Source of the DNA: Hyaloperonospora brassicae
Taxonomy: Eukaryota; Oomycota; Peronosporomycetes; Peronosporales; Peronosporaceae
NCBI GenBank assembly: GCA_947650285.1
Contig: CANTFL010001445.1
Location: forward strand, 558,001-622,000
Reading direction: 5' to 3'
DNA length: 64,000 bases
Shown here: piece after piece, positions 44,451 through 58,242 of the stretch
Position numbering within the stretch: position 1 is the stretch's first letter
How the letters are laid out: every line of letters begins with the position of its first letter
Notes under the pieces: model-generated
Seen by the model: only the letters and a program-made list of their open reading frames with translations
What the model was told of the DNA's origin: nothing
Database searches by the model: none
Position numbers and translations under genes: made by a program

Positions 44451-46480
44451 TCCTGGTTTACGTTCGCCAGTACGTAACGACTGTAAGTTGGCCAAGAAGG
44501 GCTGGTGGCGCAGCCCCTATATTGTGTTAAAATCGCAACGTCGAGATGGATAGTCAAAAATGGTCGTGGCCAGTAGAAGCAGAGCGGTCTACTTATTCTG
44601 CTATCAAGATAATTTGCAGGTCTCTGGACGAGAGTTGATCTTAACACACAGACTGTGCGTGTTGCTTTCCCTGAAGATGAGTGATCGCTCATTACATTGG
44701 AGATATAGGTGACAAAATACATGTCCCGCCTAGCTTTAGCCGACTCTTCGGTCTCTAGTAATTATCTTATATGCCGTTTACAAGAGGAATATAGACCTAC
44801 GTTCGTTGAGCGCAACATTCCTCTCTCGAGGATGACAATGCGTCTTGCAACAGGCTCATCTGTACTAGTGAAGAAACATGTAGCGGGAATTCACTACGAA
44901 TCGAAGATGGACAATTCTATGACGATTTCATCTTACTATGTCTGGATGAAATGTTTGATGTAACCCTTGGTCTACCATGTCTCGGGAGGTACGGTCCATC
45001 GATCATCTGGAAGCATATATCCGTATAAGTTTCTGCCGCTTATTTGTCAGATGGCTGTCTGTCGAACGCCTTGGATCACTCACAATAACCTTAAGGCTCT
45101 TCGAGTGAGTACGACGGCCTCAGCCGTGTATCGATCGTTACACAACTATAAAAGACCACAGTGCAGTTAATCACGACGTTGTGGAGCAACATATCGGCGA
45201 TTGTGTTGAATTGCAGGCATTGGCGAAAGACAACGACCCCAAACGTCTCGTGGACCGGAACATGGATATGTACCTAGCCGGGAACATCCAAAGAAGAAGA
45301 CGCTTGTTGCGTAGAGGTATCACGTAGATCTAGGTCGACTGGAGATTCGACTGCGAAGCACATGGATAAGGTATGTCTAACACGACCAGAAGGCGATGAG
45401 GTAATGATGGCCAACGTACTTGAAACATCTTCCTTAAGTAATTGACACTGAGGAGGTAATTTCAAATATACCCGACAAAACAGGCTCCAGGGACATATTT
45501 GAGACACTGAATGTCTTGGCGAATAATGAAGCGAGTGTAGGAGATTATAAACTTGATCTGATAGCGCCTTCAAAGTTGATTTCGGATAAAAACCAGACAC
45601 CAAAGCTAGAACCGAAACAGTCCTTGCCAGACCTGCGTTGTGGAAAGTCCAAGCTGATATGCATATTCGTCGCAGATGACGATTACGTGACTCATGACTA
45701 ATTAGTAGTAGTACGAGCTAAGCGCGGGCGGGTTATCGTTGCTCAATGATGGAAGAAAGTGTTCTAGATTAGAAGACTCGGATTGAGCGATGCTTGGATA
45801 CTCGGGATAGTCGCTGAAGGAGATCCTTCGTACCAGGATCTGATCGAATTCGAGCATTTCTTTTCGGATTGTGCCATCTGAGTTACCTAAGGACAAAGTC
45901 ACCCGCCACCAGATCAGACTCAAAACAGGCTCGAAGTGTCGTTTTGATTAAGCAGCAGACGCTGTCTCGTAAAAAAGTAATTGCGATCGACAATTTCCTC
46001 GACGATCGCTCATCTGCAGGTCACAATGTAGGGTCAGCCGCCTCACATGATACTCTGGAATACTGTATGCAAACGGTCATATGATGATGGCGGTTAGTGC
46101 ATGTGTTTAGCGAGTTGAATGCTGAAACTGTACCGTGTCGAACGCCGATAACGAGGAAAGACGTCAGTACAGACAACATTTCAACGAGGGACATATTTTC
46201 GTCCATGAATATGATGGATGGATTCTATCAGATCTCGATGCGTGAACGGGGTATCACGTCCACAGCAGCGAGTACACCCCGTGGTACGCTCTGGGAGTGA
46301 TTAGTTGTGACACAAGGTATAAGTAGCGAACCGGGCACGTTTGATAGATGTGTATCGAATCTGTTGAGATCGGTGCGAGAAATTGCACAGAAAAACCATT
46401 CGTGGGATGAGATTGGCAAAATTGGTGATGTGATCACGACTCTCTACTGGCTCCCAGGAAAACAATAATTTTATTGACAT
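44451..46480 (+). pseudogene. Decayed protease/RT region of a Gypsy element
   Basis: Recognisable by comparison with chromoviruses A and C: FVERNIPLSRMTMRLATGSS (protease), SVGDYKLDLIAPSKLISDK and CGKSKLICIFVADDDYV (linker), GFYQISMRERGIT and GTFDRCVSNLLR (RT). Stops and indels are frequent. The similarity fades after about 46440; no 3' LTR is seen. Confidence 0.65.
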
Positions 46481-46966
46481 TCGTTTCTTGTTTACTGACT
46501 CTCTCACCGTGTGTACCTTTCGCCAGAGCGGGTTGTGATCTTCTATGTGGACTTGAGTCGATGCTAAGATTAACTGTGTTAAAAATTGGTTGCAAAGCGA
46601 TCACGCGGAATTCATTGCGCGATTGAAGTGTTCTTGGTGTTCTTTTCGAGTCGCCTTGATTTGCGTTGATATCATCTTGTCCAGATCCTGGATTATTGCT
46701 TTACTTAGCTTCTAACCACTTAATACGTCGCGTCATCTTGTACAGAAATCTTTTTCAATATACATGTGCTGTCAAAGTTGTGGTAAGACCCTTTAGAATA
46801 CTGGATACCATGCGGAGCACGAGGGAAGAGATAAAAGACCACCGACCAAGAATAGGTTTCGGCGAATAAGAGGCCCCTGCAGGCGAAAGGGCCGGTCGAT
46901 GAGAAGAACGAACGAGACCTAGTAACAGGATGATCGTGTTTAGGTAGCAAATCATGCAATACTGGA

Positions 46967-47157
46967 AGGGACGGACCACGAAATATCATGGTGGACCCCG
47001 GTCCCTCAAGATAAACCTTGCCCCCTCAAAGCGGACTTCGGATCCCTCACGATGGACCTCGATACCTGAAGGTGGCCTCAGCCCCTCAATGTGGACATCA
47101 TCCCCGCAAGGGTGGACTCTGGGAACCTTAAGATAGACGTCGGACCTCTTGAGGTAA
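46967..47157. repeat. Degenerate tandem repeat, unit about 19-23 bp
   Basis: About eight imperfect units of the form GGACCTCGGTCCCTCAAGGT with strong drift. Not in a gene. Confidence 0.6.
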
Positions 47158-47159
47158 AG

Positions 47160-50100
47160 TAACACCTGATCGTTTGAATCAGGATTTGTGTTCGAGAAGA
47201 GGATAGAGTAACGGAGTAAAAGGATAAGTAAGTATTAAATACCACTTAATTCGCGAACTCTGATAACGACTACGTCGTGCAAAAAAATCAAACGAAACTT
47301 AATTAGTCTACTGGAGTGTACAGGGGAGGTATGTACGTTGTCTCCGTTGAAGAAAGTTGGTTGGCGAGAAGATATGCAAGTATAAAGCGAGAAAATTTTG
47401 TCCTGTGAGCTCGTCGATTAGCAGCCCCAAGATCTGCTACTGGAAGCGGTCTCTCGAATCTGTCTTCAGGGAGACGAGTAAAGGCCAGGTGTTTCATATC
47501 CCTGAAAAAACCATGAAAAGTCCAGGAGCAACAAGATCCCCAAATAATTTGGTTATTAGTCCACTCACGACCGGGTCGATCTTGTGGCCAGCTACTGTCT
47601 TAACTAGTAAAGCATATCCACTCGGGTCCCTTAGGTCTGGCTCTATAAAGACCAATATCAAAACCCCCACCACGTCGACCAAGGAGTGCAACTCGCCAGA
47701 CGACGATTACAAACGGTGAGTCAAGACCCATAAGCGACATTCCAAGTACTCTCTCCGTAAGTCGGCAGTCCGTCAAAGTGAGTGGCCTGGAATCTTATCA
47801 CACAATTTGACAAAGTACTTCCCTGCACAGAATATTGTGTTAAGGATAATAATAGTTGTAATATTAGGAGGAGCAATACATGTATACAGATCGCGTAGTA
47901 GCGTAAAAAATATAATTTATCGTCGGGTAACCTATTTAACCCGCCCGAATAAAGGACCTAATGCGCTGATTGAAGTAGACTCAAACATGATTCATTTTAC
48001 ATAAACCAAAAGCAGAACACATCGATACATATGTTTGATGAGGTTTCACCACGCGTGGTCCGTACAGATACGAGTGTCTCATTTTACGTTGTTTACAAAT
48101 ACTACATTGTCCACGTGCCGTGTTGAACATCTCATAATATTTAGTTGATCGCACATCCTTAATAAGTAACCACAAATAAAAAATCTTGACTTATGGACTT
48201 CGACTAAGTTACCTTATAAGTAACCCGTTAGCATAGTGAAATCGGTTTATGTCAAAAATAACCGATTCTATACATTGGGTATGAAACGATCGGGTAACTG
48301 CTGACCACATTAATTGGATCGACCTTAATCTCTAGAAAGGTTTTTGATTCAATTTTTATCGATGTTGATTGGATTTTGTCGGATCTCGTGTGTGAATTTC
48401 ATTGTGGACACGCGTCCTACATCCATTTGACCTTTTGACCCGGGAATTCGTTTCATTTGGCAGATCGATCCTGTACCATTTTAATACATTTTATAAATTC
48501 ACCATCGTGACCTTATGTAATCATCACTTTACAAAATAAGTAGCCACCTATTACATTTCTGACCTACTTTTCACACGTAACCAATCAAATTACACAAGGA
48601 ACTCTACACGTCAATGATATCAATAAAAAGACAAGTTCGATTTCATATTGAAGGAAAAGGCAGCATGTATTTATACACATCGACACCTTAGCTGGTTAAT
48701 TGACACGTATCAGAGAAAGGTAATGTTAAATATCTTTGGAATAGCTGATTAGCAGGCATATTTTCTCACTATAAATATGCAATCTCTAAAGATTAACGTA
48801 GTTTTATTAAAAATGCATATTTTAAAAATACATATATCCAATCGTTTGTAAGTGTATTAATAGATCGTTCGACCCCAACACCACTAAAAATGTTCATGAC
48901 GTGACAATAAAATTTAAAAAATGGATATACATGTCTAATTAGGAAACAATAATTGTAAATTTAGCAACCCACAGTAGATTTTCGAAAAGGTCATATTTCA
49001 GCAGTTGTGTTACGGCACCACACTCGATCCAAATGTTCTATTTTACCATCGTTGCAACGTCGCTTTATAATAAATCACAAAGTCGGGATTTCGGCCTTCG
49101 ATCTTCGAATTGTTAGTTGATCTTCAAACAATATAAAGGAACAATGAAGATGTTCAGTACACTCTTTAGTGTAGGTGTGTACCTGCTAAAAATTCGAATT
49201 TTCAATCAATCGCAGTCATCCGAGCAAGGTTTCCGATCTATGTATAGATGTCCTGTAGCTTTCGAACTATAACTTAAATTTGGTAAGGATTAAGATGATG
49301 TGGTACCTTTTTATTTTTCATCAAAACTTCTACTACTTTGACAAAAAGATCTCTAAGGTAGCGTTTCGGACCCAAGCGTAGTCGATAGAGGTTAAGAGTA
49401 CCGTCCAAAATATTTTGAGGAACAGATTGAACTATGTATTCTTGTTATTAGATAATAACACTAACTTACCGCAATCATTTATGTGCCGAGAATTAGCGTT
49501 CAGATCACGGTTATTTTTGGTCAAAGCCGGGGTTCTTTGCTCAGCCCTCTATATATATTGCATAGGTTTAAACAATATCTTGAGCCGCGATTTGATATGT
49601 TTACAGCTCAGCATATTGGTCGTGAAAATTGAACTCAAAGGTTGAGGCTTTCCCTTCCGACTGAGATGGACATGACAAACTTATTCTTTGTCGTATTCGG
49701 CTCGATGCGACGAGTTTGGATAGCTCTGTCATGTTTGACGGGCAGGCTAGCAATGTGCACACTACAATACGAAAGCATTTGAGTAGGAGAAGCAAAACAC
49801 AAATTATTCGGTCGGCGCAAAGTCGGACCACTAAAATTTATAATACCTTGCTATCGTCAATAAATACCAGACGTCTATATCTATTCGTTGCTGAAACAAT
49901 TTTCATAGTTGGTTCCTTAAACTGTATGGCAAGCATTAGATTTCTATTTATCGAATGGTTGTACCTACGCACCTCATTCGTGCAGTATTAGTGACATTTG
50001 GCAACTATAGTGTATAGAAAAGTTATCTCATTTTGGCATCATAGTCAAGATTGACGCGTGAAATACGAAATGTTAAGCATCTTTAAAAATGATAGGTTTT

Positions 50101-52590
50101 TGATGACCGGTTTAATAGCCGATAAACTTTTTCAAATATTTTACCTTCATTCTACATTCCTCGTAAAAAAGTATTCAAGCGTGGCGAGAAATATGTATTT
50201 GTCTACGATTCCCATCGTACATGCGTTTATTGCCAAAACCACCCCAAATTGCTATTAAGTGTACCATGACACGCTATCTTAATTGCACACAATATTAACG
50301 ACATATACTGATAATGGTTTTGGTAGTTGTTACCACTTCTTAAACAAAATATAATGTACAGTAAGCACAGTCATCTAGACTATATAATCAATTGGTATAC
50401 AAAGCCATCGCAATATGATATAGTAAAATTACACACAGGACTTTTCAAACAAATGGTTTTGTAAGATCGTTAAAAAAGTTAAAATACAAAATACATGCTG
50501 ATTCCACTTTCCTTATTGCTTCGTGACAACTCAATTGATGAGTCGAGGTGAAACGGTTGTCAAACGAAATCATCATAGGAACATACGTGGACCAGAAGAG
50601 AGACCACATGCAACTTATTAAGGCATAGCCGTTACATGCTTGACTATTCATGCTGTAGTGTTAAAAGGTGCGTTTAAGGTTGATATTATTAACTTTTACT
50701 GGTATTGAGCAATGAATAAAATTCGAACCGCTAGCTGCTCAAACGTGTGGAATAATTGGATGTGGGTACTTATTCGGCGCATTTAGCTACATGCAAGACT
50801 ATTTCGGTGATACCACGGCTTGTATAAGTAATTATACCTGATCTTAAAAAACAAAAAAATATCTTGCCAAAAGTTACATTTTCAATATCAAATTTTTTTA
50901 ATATAAGAATATAAATGCGAGATTATAGCCAATATACCTTGGTCCACAAAGGGTCGACCCGTTGTAAGAAACGAAGTCCTGACGCAACAGAAAGCATTGT
51001 CATGATCATACCGGGGTAATGCAAAGTCTTCATCTTGTATTATTATTCAAAGCCGCTGTTTTGAATACTTCTGCAGCCACTTTGAAAGGTTCATATGTTT
51101 TCCATCAATCGACGTCCAAGTAACAGCGTTACACCAACAGTTATTAATTTTCATACTTTCTTATCTTAAACTTTAAACGGATCAGTTACATAAACCACTC
51201 TCATTGTTTGTTATATCTTGCTTTCATTTGTTAGGCCACCGATTGACAGAATTTAAAACTTTGCAGCTGATAATTTTGTTCCAAGTAGTGAGATAGCGGG
51301 CAAGGCACACACGCGAAGGAATCTTGCCATGAATCATTGATCGTTGTGTCACTCCTTTTGTTCGTGTGCTTAATATAGGCAATTTATTAATTAAACTTTT
51401 TGCACAGCTTTCATGACGTGTTTGCATATTTTTCCAAACGCTTCAGACTTCTTGTTGCATGAAAATGGCACATGCATAAATTATTCGACAAGTTCCTTCT
51501 GTATAGGCGTTGATCTGTTGAGCAGCAAATTGTGTATATATACTGCATCAGGTCGTATAGCAAACTCAAATTGAACCTACTACTCAATCGGTTATACGAG
51601 CTCATAATATTTTTTCACGATACAATGCACCACATGCATTTAATGATTAAATTATTGAATTACATTTGTGTTGACGATTGCGTTTTCGCAAAGCGTAAAG
51701 GGTCTCACAATGAAGTAGCTAATTTGACCACTGCCATACATTAGAATATTGTTAACATGACCGCGTCAGTTTCTAAAATGTCCAATTTTTGTGCAAAACT
51801 GTGAATCATTGAATTTTATCTTATTTTAGTAGGTGTTCAAAACACGTCATTATTATATACATATTTGGATATTTTTTATATCCTTACGATTTCATCTTTA
51901 CTACGGTACATATTCATCATTACTAAGATCAACCTTATCATGCGCATAATAACGACGCTAGAATGCTTCGAAAAAAAAAGCAAGTGACACCGCAATTATC
52001 GATATATATATCGGCAAGTTAGGCACCTTAGGGGCATTGGCCCTGCTGATGTATCGGGCAACACAACGGCTTTTTAGTGCGCAGCTGTATCCTACGCTCG
52101 ACGAAATAATTTTGCCCTGCGAAATGAAATTTAGGACAAGTATCGAGTGTGTATGTAACGGTTGTAGAAGCATATCATCAGCTAAATAGTCCAATTATCC
52201 TTCATAGGCAGAACGCAGTTTCTTGCGATTTGGCTGTCCATAATAGTTCATTATCGGTCGAGGCTTGATTACGGCTGTTTGGGTTCAAAGTGCAATAACC
52301 ATTGTGCATTCCACAGGCAACCGAAGAGGATAAATCTGGATTTTCTGATGTAATATGCGCCAGCCACTCACTACGTGTCGGGGAGAGTGTGAAAATGATG
52401 CGCACAAGCAACGCAAAGCCAGCAGTAATTCATCAGCCTGTTTATAACAATACTGATTTATACGGGATATTCGTAATACGAAGCATTAGGAATTCGACGG
52501 AAAAGCAGTCATTAAAGCACTATTTCGTCGTCAGCAAGATGAAAAGCAACATGCAATAGCACGTCTTGATGACAAGAACCACGACTGTAC
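47160..52590. other. AT-rich, gene-poor region
   Basis: No supportable gene. A minus-strand frame at 47981-48175 has QCSICKQRKMRH, faintly like a zinc-binding integrase start, too weak to call. Long AT runs and scattered stops on all frames suggest old, decayed repeats. Confidence 0.5.
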
Positions 52591-52599
52591 CAACGATTC

Positions 52600-52990
52600 G
52601 CACAATCGGCGTCTATGGAAGTTACTCGACGTAATTGAAATGCCCCGTTGATTGATTTAACGTTGAAAACAACACTGCAAGTAATACCCACCGTGTGCAC
52701 CAACGCGGCAACGATGTCGTTGGTGTACACGGTGGGGTTTGCTTGCATGGGCCATAAAAATACGTCGTCGTATGCTTTTTTACTGAGTAAAACTACGGAG
52801 GATTACATCTGGGCTGTGCAGGAAGTTGATAGTTCTCTTTTTGTGCATCCAGAATGTGTACTTATTGACACGGATTTAGATTAAATTAAGGCAATCCATA
52901 AAGTGTGGCATCGAAATTTTTCGTCATCTGCCGCTGAAATCTTTGAAATTAGATAAGTGCCAACCGCCAAATTAGACATTTGGGCGATGT
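52600..52990 (+). pseudogene. MULE-type transposase remnant
   Basis: A frame at 52648-52884 reads LIDLTLKTTLQVIPTVC-like sequence, then SSYAFLLSKTTEDYIWAVQE and CVLIDTDLD followed after a stop by IKAI. This follows the MULE transposase order 'DaTyktn', 'afl..Et...y.W.l', 'p..iitDrd.al..Ai'. It is interrupted by stops and upstream frame changes; terminal inverted repeats were not found. Confidence 0.45.
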
Positions 52991-53217
52991 ATAAAACACG
53001 CAAGCGGTGCAAGAAATGTCGTTCAGGATTCTTAAACCACGTAATGGTCTGGCAAAATGAAGTAAGTTAAATAGGATATTCATCTTGAACCCCATCTGAA
53101 ACTCAATCAAATCAAAAACGTCTGTGCGATAAAAGCTTGTGTCAAAAGCTTTTGACAATAACTCGCAATCCAATATCAAGGTTTGCTACAAAAGTTCTAA
53201 CGGGGAACCAAACAATC

Positions 53218-53653
53218 ACCAATTACTGGTAAGACCTTGTGACAAACGAACACAAGGCTGCATACTACTGACGTCACGTACACGTGGTTTAAGGAAGCGC
53301 AACCGAAGCAAACAGAAATAGAAAGATCTGTTTAAGGTACACAAGTAGAACAGTATTTGATATAGCTACGCTGCTTTAATAAACCATCTTTTCCTTCATC
53401 GAACTATATTAAACTACAATCTCCCACGTGGGTTTCTTTCTCACCATCCATTGCGCGCTCCAGCAGCGATTGGTGGTTAATTTAGTTGATGTACCGGGTA
53501 CATCAACCTGAAGGTGGATCAACCGCGAATAGTACCCTCGGGGGTAAGATTCCGCCAAAACAACCTCTTTTCAAGTAGTGTTAATTGAATAATATCGAAA
53601 TAGATAAAATTCAATTATTGATACATTACTATTAATTTTTACGTAATGGGCTC
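53218..53653 (-). repeat. LTR-like repeat, left inverted arm
   Basis: Reverse-complement partner of 58243-58680, nearly identical through most of its length. Contains a 23-base palindrome (GTTGATGTACC / GGTACATCAAC, 53485-53507) and a GCGCGCTCCAGCAGCGATTGG core resembling the chromovirus LTR core, so it is a related LTR family. Confidence 0.75.
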
Positions 53654-55375
53654 AACTCTTTACAAAAGTGGAAAGAATCAATTTTTTTGATATTCAAGCA
53701 AATACTGGTTAGAGGGTGGATTAGTCTAAATAAAGGTTACTGTCGTATTTATCCTGCCGTGGCGGTTCGCAAGGACATTTTTTTGCATGAGCCACAAAAG
53801 CAACGGCTTATATTTCGACCTAATATCTTTACATTGGTTTTTGGACCCTCGCAACGAAGATTGTCAAAGTAGGCAAAGAAGGTGACAAATAAATGGTATC
53901 AGCAAGCCATCGAGAAAATATTTTGGCTGACAGCGCATAAATCAAATACCTTCTGTCGGCAATTGGTAAACCGTGTGCCTATGAAATTCTTAGTGCATCA
54001 ATAATCACGTAATGTTAACCGTCAACTATCATACCCGACAGCATCTGCAATTATCAGTATTCGCTACAATAGGCGATGACGGCTGTTTCCTCAGTATGAG
54101 GGAGCCCGTGCGCATTGATAGAACAAAGGAAATATTACCGGCAATAAAAAGTCACAGCTCAACGAGTAAGCAAACTCAGTCGCACTTCAAATTTACGAGG
54201 TTAGGCACGTCTAAAAAAGACGATGACGTTATTTTAAATCCTAGCAGGCGGGGCCTTCGTCCGAGCAAAGCTTACGACGCTGTTATAATTGGAAGGGAGA
54301 AGGTCGCAATAGTAGGATCTGCAGCCAACGATAGAAGAACCTACCTCTACATACGCCTGCAATGTTTTTCAAGTATTAATGGGGGTATTGCACATGGAAG
54401 ACACGACGAGTTCATCCCCTACCGATCCCTAAGGTCTGCTTGTACCCCCCGCTTCGTATTCATAGTCGACCATTGACTTCAATCTTATATGTTCACGACG
54501 AGTAAATCTTATTTAGGAGTACAAACCCCTTCGAATATTTGGAATTACTACCGCTATAATTGCAGCACACCAGATTGGATGGCGCTGTTTCTGTCTTTAG
54601 ATTGAGTAGCATCGACACACATGTTGTTGTGAAGATATATTATTGAAGGTTCGTGCATGCCTTTGCAAAAATGCTCAAAGTACCTGTTCACAGGGGTGAG
54701 TACGGATGTAGACGACTTATTGCGTAACTTTGCCTATATGAGTAACTTCTTTCCTAAATTATACTGGTATTAAATGTACATTTCTGGTGTCACACTTCTA
54801 CTTCGGTCAAACATGTACGATCTATAGATAGATAAACCTTTAAATTGATGCTATCCACAATATGCGTTGCACATCGTACATACATAAAAATTAGTGGCGC
54901 CGACGGTGCGTAGTTGTGTCCCTTCCTCACAGTCCGACTTGTCCTTTCGCGATGCAATTTACATTCGCAAAATGGGAAATTGCAGCTTTTCCTATGTTGG
55001 TCTGTCAAAAGTTGGTCGTAGTTCATCATATTTTATTGTAAGATACGTTGATTCCACGAGGCATGAGAGGCCCGGCCGTATGTGAAACTAGTATTAAATA
55101 AAAAGGATTAAGTACAGATTCCCAACTACTGTGCGAATCTTGATAATACTAATGAGTATGAATAAAAAAATGCCTTCTCAAGTAGCTGCCAGTGGTGGAG
55201 GACCAGTTTAAATGCGTAGATGTCGTTTTGATAGTTTCAACACAAAGACAGCCATCGTTTCGGACAGCATGACAATCATTTACCGGAGATACTAGTGTGG
55301 TAAAGCGACTATGGAAATTTTTTGTAGAGAAACTGATCGCATTCCCGTTACGTCCAAGCCAGTTAACGGTTGGCT
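53654..55375. other. Spacer between inverted LTRs, first part
   Basis: A 154-residue frame at 54012-54476 has no recognisable domain. Otherwise nothing supportable. Confidence 0.4.
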
Positions 55376-55395
55376 GCCCGGTCCCACACCTGGTC

Positions 55396-55713
55396 AGATC
55401 GCGTCTATTGGACAGTCAGACCAAAGTAAATATCAGATCTCAGGTTGGGATCTGCGATCTTGGGTCAAGGTATGAGGCGGAAGGCAACGTTGGCAATCAG
55501 TCGATCAAGAAGGGAACTGCGATCAGCAAGGAAATCGCGTTCAAGAAAGCGATCGAGATCGTGATTATTGATCGAGATCGTGATCAGTGATCAGGTATGC
55601 GGTCGCGATCAAGTTGGTGTGGAGCACACCATGTGATCCGCGATCAGCCAGGTGATCTTAATCAGGAGGCGATCGGGATCGTGATCAGTGATCAGGTATG
55701 TGATCGTGATCAG
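55396..55713. repeat. GATC-rich repeat block
   Basis: 22 GATC tetramers in 318 bases (about one expected by chance). Two nearly identical 29-base units at 55570 and 55672 share GATCGTGATCAGTGATCAGG. GATC density stays raised to about 56200. Confidence 0.8.
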
Positions 55714-58242
55714 ACAAGCATGTCAGGAGTGGGCCACGCAAGTACAAGATCGCTACCGTCTATAGAGAGCGACATGTAGCAAAACAATGTCCAAGACATG
55801 GGGATAGGGATAGGGTTTTTGGGTTGATTGGTTAGCATTAAATAGAGTATAATTTGCTTTAAAGTACACGTGTCGACTTCTCCTCTGGGTGGATAATTGG
55901 CCACCCGACGTCAAGGAAAGGTTTACATATTTTAATCAAGTGATATCACTGGATTGGTTGGCCAGGGATCAAGATCTTTCAAACGACACCCCAACTGCGA
56001 CTGGACACAGGAAACCCTTTGTGGTTGAGGACCTAAGATCGCGAGACGGCTCAAGTGGTCAGAAGGCTCGCGAATCAAGGTCTACGTTTGGAAAAGGCGA
56101 TCTATCACAGATCAGGGTGACTCATATCGAGCACCCCACAAGCATACAAGTGATCGCGTGACGAATTCCACGTGATCACACCAACCCCGATCGTGGTGTG
56201 AAGATTTCCACACCGTGATTGAACCATAAACCCATCGCAAACGCGGTCAAGTTTTCCATTGGAACGAGTTCCCCGGAGAGTGCAACCCGCCCCACCGACG
56301 GGCACACAAGGTGAGGAAGGCTATGAAGAACACGGAATCGGAGTACCCCCTCCGTTATTCGGTCGTCGGGGCGCCAGTGGAGAGTTGGGATCGACTCCTC
56401 AAAAGAGTGATCACCACTTTACCACACTAGCGCATGTTAAAATGATTTAGCAGCTAGCAGCTAAATTAGAGTGAACACTCCGCATATAAGGATCATGAAG
56501 ATAATTTCAAGTTTATTAAAAAATTGACAACGCGAAATTTTTAACAAATAACACAGTGGTACCTCTATCGGAATGACACCAATAATAATACAAGACCGCG
56601 CACACGAACAACAAAAGATCAAACCTGTTTGACCCAACATGACATTTGAATTTTGGTGCAAATGAAACACTGACATGAATTGAAAACTATTCCAGTCCTA
56701 CTGTTATCATGTATAGCCTCCCTACCGTTATCGTGCAGCCTCATATTTTTTTAGTGAAGCCATTTTCTGCTTGGTCCCAAGCCGTTTGTCTTACGCTACA
56801 CGCTTGGTCGCAAAACTATCTCTTAGTGCTTCGTATAACAATAAATTTTGGTCCGTCGAAAGGTAGAATACCCTATAAGGCGAACATGATAGTTGGAATA
56901 GAGCGCGTTGTCGTACTACCATTATCATAGAAGAAAAAATCAAACGATGAATAAAACTTTACCCACAAAAGAAAATTTTCAATTATCCACTATAAAAAAC
57001 CCAGCATCTTACAAAAAAGGCTGGCATTTAACAATCCCCATATATAACTTTGCCTGTATCAGTGTTCAAATATTAGAACTCGATTTAATTGGTATGATTG
57101 TATTATATAAACGAAATGGTGACACTAATGTGGCGTGTATTAACTCGATGTCAGCAGCAAATATTGATGGGCTGATAAAAAAGAACCACACCTTGCATGC
57201 CACGAAAAGGGGAAGGATAGTGTGGTAAGCAGAGACATCTTTATATACACGCCATAAAAACGTTTCACATGTAACCTCAACATAGCACCTCGGGTGGCCT
57301 TTCCTGTTTTACCTTACAAATATTATTGAAATCTTGCATCAATTTGCGTGAAACGACACGTTCTACATGTCTTGCAAACCTCTGCGCAGGGAAACCTGTC
57401 CGCCGTACCAGCTCAAGGTTAGGCTAATTCTGTCGGTATCTGTCCGTAACTAGTAGCACTACATGGCCGACTACGACTGACTCGTGTACTTTACGACGGA
57501 GAACACGTTGCCACTTAAAAAAGTTTTTTTTAAAAGTCTACTATATTTTACAAATATAGTAGATTTTTTATAATTTTTAAATGTTCAATAGTTTATTGTA
57601 GCTGCAGAGATAGGTGCGCACAAAATCTGTGCATAGGCATACTGCTACGTGAGAATAAGTGATCATTTAGCAATTAATTTTTTCTTGGACGAAAAGTCTT
57701 TATCTTGACGGGCTCGACGGCTTCCATCACTACTAGCGATGTATGAGCCAGCCCGTACGCTTGACAGATCAATATAAAGCGCTTTTATTGTATTTCGGTC
57801 TGCTTTTACCGCCGGTAATAGGTAGGTACTTGTTGTGCTGATTGAAGGTATAGTTTGGACGACAACGGGTATACCGTGTATGTATATGTCCTCCTGTTTG
57901 CATATCTTATCACGAAGCAGACTTTTTTCTTGTAGCAGGACAACGCTTGCATATATATTGATCATCATAAACGATAATTTTTCTGGAAAAGAAGGGCCAC
58001 GTTCTTGACTGGCCTTCAAATTTACCTATTCTTGATTCTAAAAACATCGTGGTCGACGTCTGCAGACAAGTGTCAGCCAAGAAATATAATTCGAGCATGT
58101 TTTTAAAAAGCAGCGCTTACTGCTACAACGAATACACAACAAAATTTCATAGTAGTGTCGCCTGTTTGCTCGATGTCACGGCGATGAATTGAGGTTGTCG
58201 ATGCGAAGAACATAAACTCATTTATAAGTCTAATAAAATGGG
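55714..58242. other. Spacer between inverted LTRs, second part
   Basis: A minus-strand frame at 57663-58019 (118 residues) is unrecognised. A 12-bp perfect hairpin lies at 57537-57563. No gene can be supported. Confidence 0.4.
57537..57563. repeat. Perfect hairpin, 12-bp stem, 3-base loop
   Basis: TCTACTATATTT / AAATATAGTAGA around TAC, flanked by T/A runs. Confidence 0.85.

Noticed and set aside
47981..48175. Copia integrase zinc-finger remnant on the minus strand
   Set aside because: Only one C-x2-C with a basic run; no His pair, no catalytic motifs nearby.
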